DNA of 17,433 nucleotides, taken from Nitrospirota bacterium (GTDB lineage Bacteria > Nitrospirota > Nitrospiria > Nitrospirales > UBA8639). The notes below the pieces were generated by a model. That model was not told the DNA's origin. It saw only the letters and a program-made list of their open reading frames with translations, and ran no database searches. The position numbers and the translations under genes were made by a program. This document shows, one piece after another, positions 1 through 7,109 of the stretch. The first letter of the stretch is position 1. The number at the start of each line of letters is the position of its first letter. Where the stretch lies: contig QIMB01000089.1 in NCBI GenBank assembly GCA_003233615.1, positions 1 through 17,433 on the forward strand, in the 5' to 3' direction.

Positions 1-1890
1 GTGCAACACCCAGGGCAATCCGCCCACATGATCCCATTGCGGATGAGTGGCAACGACATGATCCAATCGATGTATGCCTCGATTCCAGAGGTACGGACCG
101 ATGACTGCACGACCCATATCAAGACGACGGTATGCTGGCCCACCATCAATCAACACGGTCTGCCCATCCGGTAATTCAAGGACCGTGGCATCCCCCTGCC
201 CCACATCTAAAAATGTCACCCGGAGAGTCCCTGGTTCCCAGTCTGTTCGCGGCGACCATGCCCACCAACCCACAATCACCACTAACAGGGTGACACCACC
301 CCATCGCATGATCGGCCAATGTTTGAGCCATACCAGGCCTGCTAAGATAGCCCAAAAGACAAGTATGGAACTGATGCTCGGAGATGCCACATGCCATTCG
401 GCACCCGGCACATACGACAGCCAGACGATGACGTGTGCGAATTGATCAAAGATCCATTGATTGACAGTCGCAATAGGTAAAGTTTGTGAGCCACTCACCA
501 ACACCGCAATGCCGGAGAGCAGTCCAATAGGAATCACGACAATTCCTGCCAACGGAACAATAAGCGTATTCGTGATGAGACCTAGCCATGGAATTTGATG
601 AAAGTAATAGGCCACCAGTGGTAAGGTTGTCAGACTAACCGCCAGAGTCATCAGCAATGCCAGCTTGCCGTTTTCCCACATATTCGTGAGCCAACTCGGA
701 GCCTTGCGTGCACCCTCCAACGGTGATTCTCCTAGGTCGGGATCGTCAGTTTTTCTTGCTAGCAGAACCAAGCCAATGGCTGCTACCGAGAGATAGGATA
801 ATTGAAAGGAGATATCGTGTATGGCGTCGGGATGAAGCACCACCATCAACAACGCTGCAACGGCCAACGCCGTGACCAAGTTTCGTTCTCGTCCTAACCA
901 TATTCCCAAACAACACACGACGATCATAATCCACGATCTCACCGTCGCCATTTCTGCGCCAGCCAAGAGCATATATAACGTGACAATTGGCAATGTGACC
1001 AAGACCGAACATTGCGTGGCCGTAAGATGGATTGAGACACGTTCGAGCCAATCAGGCCGCAATCGACGGACACTCCACCGTGTTCCGGCAAAGACCACAA
1101 GCGACAACAAACCAAGATGCGATCCTGAGATCGAGAGAATATGCACTGTCCCACTGGCCATAAATGCATCTCGGATATCCTGTTCAATATAACTTTGTTC
1201 TCCCAACACCATCCCTAAAAATAATCCTAATGCCGGGTTGGAGAGACTCGCCGTCGCTGAACGATGAATCATATTGCGCCATTCATCAATGAGACCAAAG
1301 AAATTTTCCCATAAGGAAGATGTGTTCACAGCTACAATATGAATAGCCTGTGGACCATGCACAGTCGCCACAGCGTGAATACCTTTTCGCTTCAGATAAT
1401 TGCCATAGTCAAACCCTCCAGGATTGAGGGTCCCATAGGGTTCTCGAATGCGTGTGGTAACCTTCACATGATCCCCATACACCAAATCCACGTCATGCTG
1501 TCGCCACGTGAGACGAAGCTTGCCTTGAATGGGATGTGATTTTTCTTGAGATGTAAAACGTTGCGCCTCCACAAGCAGAATGACACCATCTGGAGTGTGC
1601 CGAACCGGCGCCACAATGACTCCCTGAAGTATGACCGGCTTTTCAGAAAACAAGGCGAGCAGCGGGTTCTCGATTTTGCTGATGGCTACCCAATGAGCCT
1701 GGCCAATGCCAATGATCACAACAGTAAAAAGGAACAACCCTCCCCATCGAGAAAGAGAGCCACGCCGCTCCAACCATGTAAGGACAAGACCGGAACTAAG
1801 GAGAGTCCCGAGAAGTGAGAGGGGAAAGAGGGAGAGAAACGGACCGAGCCACAACCCGGTCAAATAGGCAACGACTCCATGCAGTATCAC
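1..1890 (-). CDS. comEC: ComEC/Rec2 DNA-uptake channel protein, 3' end outside the window
   Basis: Inner-membrane protein that carries single-stranded DNA into the cytoplasm during natural transformation. I translated the frame right through the window: 630 codons, no stop, no frameshift. Order: two N-terminal membrane helices; the soluble domain with NPGGFDY (typical of DUF4131); the competence-domain signature HILSISGSHLGLL at residues 250-262; many membrane helices; then a metallo-beta-lactamase-like domain beginning LDVGQGDA at 561-568. That domain is cut by the window edge just after THPQWDHVGG (615-624). The family is usually about 750-850 residues, so perhaps 100-200 residues are missing. 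The start is the GTG at 1888-1890: an in-frame TGA lies at 1897-1899 and no better start lies between. It has no clear ribosome binding site. Oddity: the usual HxDxDH reads HPQWDH, with Gln for the first Asp. It lies 307 bp downstream of glmM. The identification is secure; activity in transformation is not shown. Confidence 0.95.
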   Translation of the reverse strand, partial: MILHGVVAYLTGLWLGPFLSLFPLSLLGTLLSSGLVLTWLERRGSLSRWGGLFLFTVVIIGIGQAHWVAISKIENPLLALFSEKPVILQGVIVAPVRHTPDGVILLVEAQRFTSQEKSHPIQGKLRLTWRQHDVDLVYGDHVKVTTRIREPYGTLNPGGFDYGNYLKRKGIHAVATVHGPQAIHIVAVNTSSLWENFFGLIDEWRNMIHRSATASLSNPALGLFLGMVLGEQSYIEQDIRDAFMASGTVHILSISGSHLGLLSLVVFAGTRWSVRRLRPDWLERVSIHLTATQCSVLVTLPIVTLYMLLAGAEMATVRSWIMIVVCCLGIWLGRERNLVTALAVAALLMVVLHPDAIHDISFQLSYLSVAAIGLVLLARKTDDPDLGESPLEGARKAPSWLTNMWENGKLALLMTLAVSLTTLPLVAYYFHQIPWLGLITNTLIVPLAGIVVIPIGLLSGIAVLVSGSQTLPIATVNQWIFDQFAHVIVWLSYVPGAEWHVASPSISSILVFWAILAGLVWLKHWPIMRWGGVTLLVVIVGWWAWSPRTDWEPGTLRVTFLDVGQGDATVLELPDGQTVLIDGGPAYRRLDMGRAVIGPYLWNRGIHRLDHVVATHPQWDHVGGLPWVLH

Positions 1891-2197
1891 AGAAATTCAC
1901 GCCAAGGTTAATGCCAGTTTAACCTAAAATCAGCAGTTGAATCACGAAAATCAGCACAACCCCTTGACGCACCTCGGAAATATACAAATTGACTCATCAC
2001 CTGATAGGTGACCACGCAATTTGTATTCCCTGCACATCAATTGCTTGCACAGTGTTTTCACGCGCAACTGCCGCTTGTAGGTTTACGGCAATCTAAGGGA
2101 GAACAATGGAAGTGTCCATGGCCGACGTTGAAGATTATGCAGAAAATAGATCCGAACTGGACTGAAGATGGGAGGTGAGTGCTATTTTGCGAGCCCG
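1891..2197. other. Spacer between glmM and comEC with inverted repeat and two doubtful micro-ORFs
   Basis: No recognisable gene. It contains a 45-bp interrupted inverted repeat (1982-2026, listed separately). Two very short reading frames are visible. On the minus strand 1919-1987 would start at TTG and end in a hydrophobic run VVLIFVIQLLILG (22 residues). On the plus strand 2106-2165 is a 19-codon frame, ATG to TGA, preceded by AAGGGAGA five to six bases upstream. I see no U-tract terminator after glmM and no good -35/-10 pair for comEC, so comEC may be read through from glmM or use an unrecognised promoter. Confidence 0.5.
1982..2026. repeat. 45-bp interrupted inverted repeat upstream of comEC
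   Basis: The outer arms ATACAAATTG (1982-1991) and CAATTTGTAT (2017-2026) are perfect 10-bp complements. The inner arms TCACCT (1997-2002) and AGGTGA (2006-2011) are perfect 6-bp complements around a GAT centre. Five-base segments between the arms form a symmetric internal loop. No T-run follows on either strand, so this is unlike a rho-independent terminator. It could be a two-part operator or an RNA hairpin in the leader of comEC. Confidence 0.75.
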
Positions 2198-3550
2198 TCA
2201 TGAATGAATGCACGATTTCGCCACATTGACCAAATCTTCGGCTATCTCTTGAATAACTCTCTCATCTTGTCCCTCTACCATAACCCGTAGCAAGGGTTCC
2301 GTTCCCGAGTATCGTACAAGAATTCGGCCAGTCCCATTGAGTTGCTTTTCTTTGTCTTGAATCGCTTGCTGAAGAACAGGAAGGGAATCTAGATTGGGTT
2401 TATTCGGCACAATGACACCAAGCAAGACTTGAGGTGTAGCCTGCATACATTGGGCAATTTCTGAGAGTGGTTTCTGAGCTCGCTTCATCAGCTTGAGCAT
2501 TTGTAACCCGGTAATCAATCCATCGCCACTTGTATGATAATCCATAAAAATCATATGACCCGATTGTTCGCCACCCAAATTATAGTGATCGGCAACCATA
2601 CGTTCCAAAATGTATCGATCGCCCACTGCCGTGCGGACCAAGGAGATGCCGGCTTCACGCATACAGACATCAAATCCAAAATTACTCATGACGGTTCCGA
2701 CGACCGTATCATTCTTGAGACGCCCCAGGCGCTTCAGATCCAGAGCAAACGCCGCCAGGGCATGATCCCCATTCACGACCTGCCCTTGTTCACAGACAAA
2801 TATCGCACGATCCGCATCACCATCCAGCGCGATGCCAATATCGGCCTTTCGATCGCGCACCATTTGCTGAAGCCGTTCCGGGTGGACCGCCCCGCACCCA
2901 TCGTTGATATTGATCCCATCCGGCTCATGTCCTGTAACCCATACTTTCGCGCCTAACTCTCGAATGACTTTAGGAAACACGTGATACCCGGCCCCATTGG
3001 CGCAATCCAACACGACCCGCATATTCTGAAAATCCATATCACGAGGCAACGATTTCTTCACGAATTCAATATACCGACCTTCGGCATCATCTATACGAAA
3101 TGCTTTGCCAATAGCCTCAGCTGTCGGACGAATATGTTCAATTTCATTCGAAATAATCAATTGCTCAATCCGCTCTTCCACCTCATCCGGCAATTTCATG
3201 CCATCCTTCGAAAAGAACTTGATGCCATTGTCCTGATACGGATTATGGGAAGCGGAAATCATCACGCCAGCATCAGCTCGAAGACTTCTGGTCAAGAAGG
3301 CAATTGCAGGGGTAGGCAACGGTCCCACGAGCAACACATCGACACCCATCGAACACAACCCGGCAGTTAACGCTGATTCCAGCATGTATCCCGAAATACG
3401 CGTATCTTTTCCAATAATGATTTGATGTCGGCCTTCCCGCTGGCGAAACACGTGGGCCGCAGACCTTCCGACTTTCATCGCCATTTCACTCGTCATTGGA
3501 TCCAAGTTTGCGACACCACGGACTCCATCTGTTCCAAATAAACGTCCCAT
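2198..3550 (-). CDS. glmM: Phosphoglucosamine mutase GlmM
   Basis: Converts glucosamine-6-phosphate to glucosamine-1-phosphate in the cytoplasm, feeding UDP-N-acetylglucosamine for peptidoglycan and lipopolysaccharide. At 450 residues it has the normal length and opens with the family's MGRLFGTDGVRG. The phosphoserine loop ISASHNP places catalytic Ser at 101 (102 in E. coli). The Mg-binding DGDADR is at 243-248, the sugar-specificity loop GGEQSGH at 326-332 and the phosphate-binding RYSGTEP at 413-419. The sugar loop and overall length fit GlmM rather than a phosphomannomutase. GAGGG lies six bases before the ATG. It starts 18 bp after folP ends, the widespread folP-glmM pairing, and is probably cotranscribed with it. 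Nothing is missing or broken. Confidence 0.97.
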   Translation of the reverse strand: MGRLFGTDGVRGVANLDPMTSEMAMKVGRSAAHVFRQREGRHQIIIGKDTRISGYMLESALTAGLCSMGVDVLLVGPLPTPAIAFLTRSLRADAGVMISASHNPYQDNGIKFFSKDGMKLPDEVEERIEQLIISNEIEHIRPTAEAIGKAFRIDDAEGRYIEFVKKSLPRDMDFQNMRVVLDCANGAGYHVFPKVIRELGAKVWVTGHEPDGININDGCGAVHPERLQQMVRDRKADIGIALDGDADRAIFVCEQGQVVNGDHALAAFALDLKRLGRLKNDTVVGTVMSNFGFDVCMREAGISLVRTAVGDRYILERMVADHYNLGGEQSGHMIFMDYHTSGDGLITGLQMLKLMKRAQKPLSEIAQCMQATPQVLLGVIVPNKPNLDSLPVLQQAIQDKEKQLNGTGRILVRYSGTEPLLRVMVEGQDERVIQEIAEDLVNVAKSCIHS

Positions 3551-3568
3551 TGCATTCCCTCGATTTAA

Positions 3569-4453
3569 CTATCCACGTACTGTTTCTTCTTTGTACTTGT
3601 CGCACGAATTTCGCAAAGCTTGAGCTATTTGTATGACATCTTTCATCGCGGCCACATCATGCACCCTCAGAATCGAGGCTCCCTGCCATACAGCGGTGGC
3701 GATCACTGCTGCATTTCCCATTTCCCGTTCGCCTATAGGTTTTCCGGTTAATTCTCCAATGAATCTCTTCCGTGAAACACCAACCATAAGTGGTTGTTTT
3801 AATTTGAAAAATTCTCCAAGATTCGCGAGAAGCTTGAGATTATGGCTGCAGGTTTTCCCAAATCCGATTCCTGGATCAATAATAATGTGATCTGCAGGAA
3901 TACCGGTCGACCGAGCCAACTCCACCCTTTCATATAAAAAACTCGTCACTTCGCCTATCACATCCTCATACTCAGGCGCTTTTTGCATCGTCAGGCTATG
4001 ATCTTGCCGATGCATGAGCACAACACCTGCTCCAGACCTCTGGACGACGTGCGCCATACAAGGATCATCTTGGAACGCACTCACATCATTCACTATCGAG
4101 ACCCCACAATCCAGCGCGACCTGCGCAACGGATGCTTTTCGTGTATCAACTGACAATGGAATATCGGTACATTTTCCCAATGCTGCAATAATAGGGCGAA
4201 TACGTTGAATTTCTTCTTCCTCGCTCACATATGATGCACCGGGTCTTGTCGATTCTCCACCAATATCTATGATGTCTGCGCCTGCGGCTATCATCTCTTG
4301 TGCCTGGTCAACTGCAATCAGAGGATCTATGAACTGCCCGCCATCAGAGAAAGAATCTGGAGTCACATTGAGAATACCCATAATGAGGGCCTTTGAACCG
4401 AATGGAAGAGTTTTCCCTCGACACCGAATCTCTGAAAAGTCCAACGCTGACAT
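3569..4453 (-). CDS. folP: Dihydropteroate synthase
   Basis: Joins 6-hydroxymethyl-7,8-dihydropterin pyrophosphate to p-aminobenzoate, the sulfonamide-sensitive step of folate synthesis. A TIM barrel of 294 residues with the expected motifs: NVTPDSFSDGG (29-39), GGESTRPG (65-72), SVDT (101-104), VNDVSAF (121-127), DPGIGFGK (193-200), GVSRKRFIG (225-233) and RVHDV (263-267). I chose the ATG at 4451-4453, which has a purine-rich AGAGAAAG upstream. An in-frame TTG at 4490-4492 would add 13 residues but has no ribosome binding site. One unusual spot: where many homologues have MHMRG, this protein has MHRQ (147-150) followed by DHSLTMQ. Such a change may be ordinary lineage variation. It lies between ftsH (172 bp upstream) and glmM (18 bp downstream). 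Confidence 0.96.
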   Translation of the reverse strand: MSALDFSEIRCRGKTLPFGSKALIMGILNVTPDSFSDGGQFIDPLIAVDQAQEMIAAGADIIDIGGESTRPGASYVSEEEEIQRIRPIIAALGKCTDIPLSVDTRKASVAQVALDCGVSIVNDVSAFQDDPCMAHVVQRSGAGVVLMHRQDHSLTMQKAPEYEDVIGEVTSFLYERVELARSTGIPADHIIIDPGIGFGKTCSHNLKLLANLGEFFKLKQPLMVGVSRKRFIGELTGKPIGEREMGNAAVIATAVWQGASILRVHDVAAMKDVIQIAQALRNSCDKYKEETVRG

Positions 4454-4625
4454 GAAACTACTTTCTCTTGTTACCAACTTGCGATTCAACAACCGTTCGA
4501 AAGTACAAAATGTTCAGGAAATTTCCTTGAAGTTCACGACATCACGAAAGACGACACTCAATAAAGAGGACACTATAGAATTGTTGGCTCTTGGCGGGGG
4601 TGAGAACAGAGCAGAAGGAAATTGT

Positions 4626-6443
4626 TCAGACTGCAGCAATATGTTCGAGTGACAATGATTGTTCTACGATTTGGTCGACTTCTATACCATCCAATACCTC
4701 TTTTTCCAGCAAAGCTTCAGCAAGCGCGCGCAATGAATGAAGATGTTCCGTCAGAATAACTTTGGTGCGTTCGTATGCGTCAACTACAAGACGTTTCACC
4801 TCTTTATCGATTTCCAAGGCAATTTGATCACTGAAATTTCGCTGTGAGCCAAAATCACGGCCAAGGAACACTTCTTCCTCTTTTTTACCAAAGGTCAACG
4901 GACCGAGCTTTTCACTCATGCCCCATTCACAAACCATCTTTCTCGCCAATTCAGTGGCTCGTTCGATATCATTTCCAGCTCCAGTCGTCACGCTTTTAAA
5001 AATCAATTCCTCAGCAACACGTCCACCAAACAAAATGGAGAGCGTATTATATAAAAAATCTTTTGAATAACTATGTCGGTCATCAATGGGCAGCTGCATC
5101 GTCATGCCCAAGGCTCGTCCGCGAGGGATAATCGTAACTTTATGCACGGGATCCGTGCCTGGCAACAGCTTCGCCATGAGTGCATGGCCCGCTTCATGGT
5201 ACGCTGTCGTGCGTTTTTCTTCCTCACTGAGCACCATGCTCTTTCGCTCAACACCCATCATCACCTTATCTTTGGCATATTCAAAATCACTCTGGTCTAC
5301 GGATGTCTTTTCTTGACGAGCCGCCCACAAAGCCGCCTCGTTCACCAAGTTTTCCAAATCTGCCCCAGCAAACCCTGGAGTACCTCTCGCAATTTTCTCC
5401 AAATCCACGCTGGCAGAGATCGGAACCTTTTTTGTATGGACAGTCAAAATTTCTGCACGACCACGCACATCTGGCCGATTTACGACCACTTGTCGGTCGA
5501 AGCGACCAGGCCTCAACAACGCAGGATCGAGCACATCCGGTCTATTTGTTGCCGCAATTAAAATCACACCTTCATTGCTATCAAACCCGTCCATCTCAAC
5601 CAGCAATTGGTTCAGCGTTTGTTCACGCTCGTCATTGCCACCACCAAGGCCTGCGCCACGTAACCGTCCCACCGCATCGATTTCATCGATAAAAATGATA
5701 CAGGGCGCATGTTTCTTCCCTTGTTCAAATAAATCACGAACACGGGATGCCCCCACACCCACAAACATTTCGACAAAATCCGATCCACTAATACTAAAAA
5801 ACGGCGCTCCAGCCTCACCGGCAATAGCTTTGGCTAACAGCGTTTTACCCGTACCAGGCGGTCCGACAATCAAGACACCCTTGGGAATTCGACCGCCCAG
5901 TTTTTGGAATTTCTGTGGATCTTTGAGGAATTCAATAATTTCAACAACTTCTTCTTTCGCTTCATCCACGCCAGCCACATCAGCGAAGGTCACTTTTTTC
6001 TTATCTTCTGTGAGCATCCGCGCACGACTTTTCCCGAAGGACAAGGCTCGATTGCCTCCAACCTGCATCTGCCGCATAAGAAAAAACCACAGGCCTAAAA
6101 ACAAAATGAATGGACCCCACGACAGCAAGAACGTGATATACCAGGGACCATCATCCTGCGGTTTGGCTTCTATTTGAACGCCCTTTTTCCGTAACTCTTT
6201 GACGAGGTCTGGATACTCAACGGAATAGGTTTGGATCCGGACTCCATCTCTCAAAATTGCGCTGATATTGTTCTGTTTAATAATGACCTTTTCAACATCA
6301 CCGCGTTCTAGGTGGGCCATAAACTCACTGAAAATGACCGGGTCTTCTGGATGTTGGTTGGGAACGGTAAACAGATTAAACAACAGAATCATGAAGAGGC
6401 ACACGAACACCCAAAACAAGAGATTTTTCACACGAGAATTCAT
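4626..6443 (-). CDS. ftsH: ATP-dependent zinc metalloprotease FtsH
   Basis: Membrane-anchored AAA+ protease that extracts and degrades membrane and short-lived cytosolic proteins. 605 residues. An N-terminal membrane helix (about 7-26), a periplasmic segment and a second helix (about 102-123) lead into the ATPase. Walker A is GPPGTGKT (194-201), the pore loop FVGVG (227-231), Walker B IIFIDEID (249-256), and the second region of homology runs TNRPDVLDPALLRPGRFD with arginine fingers at R311 and R314. The zinc site HEAGH is at 416-420, and a third ligand is likely D492 in GAGNDIERAT. All catalytic parts are present. The ATG start has GGGAG eleven bases upstream, a rather long spacing. A promoter and a leader hairpin precede it. 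The order tilS-ftsH-folP recalls Firmicutes loci, where hpt often sits between tilS and ftsH; it is absent here. Confidence 0.98.
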   Translation of the reverse strand: MNSRVKNLLFWVFVCLFMILLFNLFTVPNQHPEDPVIFSEFMAHLERGDVEKVIIKQNNISAILRDGVRIQTYSVEYPDLVKELRKKGVQIEAKPQDDGPWYITFLLSWGPFILFLGLWFFLMRQMQVGGNRALSFGKSRARMLTEDKKKVTFADVAGVDEAKEEVVEIIEFLKDPQKFQKLGGRIPKGVLIVGPPGTGKTLLAKAIAGEAGAPFFSISGSDFVEMFVGVGASRVRDLFEQGKKHAPCIIFIDEIDAVGRLRGAGLGGGNDEREQTLNQLLVEMDGFDSNEGVILIAATNRPDVLDPALLRPGRFDRQVVVNRPDVRGRAEILTVHTKKVPISASVDLEKIARGTPGFAGADLENLVNEAALWAARQEKTSVDQSDFEYAKDKVMMGVERKSMVLSEEEKRTTAYHEAGHALMAKLLPGTDPVHKVTIIPRGRALGMTMQLPIDDRHSYSKDFLYNTLSILFGGRVAEELIFKSVTTGAGNDIERATELARKMVCEWGMSEKLGPLTFGKKEEEVFLGRDFGSQRNFSDQIALEIDKEVKRLVVDAYERTKVILTEHLHSLRALAEALLEKEVLDGIEVDQIVEQSLSLEHIAAV

Positions 6444-6489
6444 ACTCTGGGCAACTCCCTTAATAATTCAGTAATAGTTAGTTCCACAA

Positions 6490-6507
6490 CTAGTGTGAAG
6501 ACACTAG
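6490..6507 (-). promoter_or_regulatory. Hairpin at the start of the ftsH leader
   Basis: CTAGTGT (6490-6496) and ACACTAG (6501-6507) are perfect 7-bp complements around a 4-base loop. It lies about six bases downstream of the predicted ftsH transcription start and 46 bases before the ATG. No U-run follows, so it is not a terminator. It may stabilise the 5' end of the mRNA or be a repressor site overlapping the start point. Confidence 0.6.
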
Positions 6508-6519
6508 GCGAACCAATTG

Positions 6520-6549
6520 ATTGTACCATGCCTTTTTGAGAACTGCCAA
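6520..6549 (-). promoter_or_regulatory. Sigma70-type promoter for ftsH
   Basis: Read on the minus strand, TTGGCA (6544-6549) and TACAAT (6520-6525) each match the sigma70 consensus at five of six bases and are 18 bp apart. The bases just before the -10 form an extended TG-n motif (TGG). The start point should be near 6513, giving a leader of about 70 bases. Confidence 0.7.
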
Positions 6550-7109
6550 CCGTAAACATCATAAGGTTTTACTTGAACCCACGAACGAGCAATTTCGTCT
6601 AAGCTTATGGAATTATTCGATATTTTCATTCTACAATCAGCCATTACCCACGACATGTGTTGCCGGCACGTTGCACGCGAGGATAGGACTTCGAGGTTAA
6701 ACTACTCATTGGCCTGTTTTCCCAAAAGCTTACCCGCAATCACCAACGGCGACTTCCGCGTTTAGAGACATCAAAAATACCCCTGCAAGGCCTCCAGTCT
6801 ACAACACTTTTCTCCAGAACCCCGAAAGCATTAGTAATCCTTTCGGTCAACTGAGTCCTTAATTTGATAGTCTTGGAAAAATGGAGCACTGTTAGCTGAT
6901 TTGGAAATCAAAAATTCTATTTGGATCAGTAACGGTCCGTTACCTGGACACAATCGGCAAAATGATCTGGGGGAAACGTCAAACCTCAACAACGACCAAA
7001 TGCTTATCTGGATAGCTTTTAGAAATGCACCAGCCTCTTTCTCGAATACAGACACACAGGGCTTCTTGCGTGACTAACAGCCTTCTTACATAGCGGTCTT
7101 GTCTTCTAT
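6550..7109. other. Gene-free stretch between tilS and the ftsH promoter
   Basis: No convincing gene on either strand. A 74-codon minus frame (6831-7055, GTG start) resembles no family I know and has no ribosome binding site. Other items seen: a 15-bp palindrome at 6929-6943, a 7-bp direct repeat GACCGCT (minus strand) just after the tilS stop, and no clear terminator for tilS. I looked for HPRT motifs, because hpt often sits between tilS and ftsH, and for a tRNA cloverleaf, and found neither. It could hold a small RNA or be gene decay; the sequence alone does not say. Confidence 0.5.
6929..6943. repeat. 15-bp palindrome in the tilS-ftsH spacer
   Basis: GTAACGG and CCGTTAC flank a single central T. 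The arms are perfect over 7 bp. With a one-base centre it would work better as a protein-binding site than as an RNA hairpin. It is about 380 bp upstream of the predicted ftsH promoter, so any link to ftsH is speculative. Confidence 0.45.

Noticed and set aside
746..1187. Overlapping short minus-strand frames inside comEC, hinting at a frameshifted gene
   Set aside because: I translated the comEC frame codon by codon from 1890 to 1 and it is open throughout, with the signature motifs in one frame.
1546..1818. 90-codon plus-strand frame
   Set aside because: It is antisense to the conserved N-terminal part of comEC and is very Lys/Arg/Pro/Ser-rich, as shadow frames often are.
4516..4527. 12-bp palindrome AGGAAATTTCCT in the ftsH-folP gap
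   Set aside because: Short and A/T-centred; no promoter elements around it. Such palindromes arise often by chance.
6560..6580. GGTTCAAGT resembling a tRNA T-loop (minus strand)
   Set aside because: The flanking bases do not form the 5-bp T-stem and no acceptor or anticodon arms are nearby.
6831..7055. 74-codon minus-strand frame between tilS and ftsH
   Set aside because: GTG start without a ribosome binding site, no recognisable motif, mixed composition; length is expected by chance in 560 bp.
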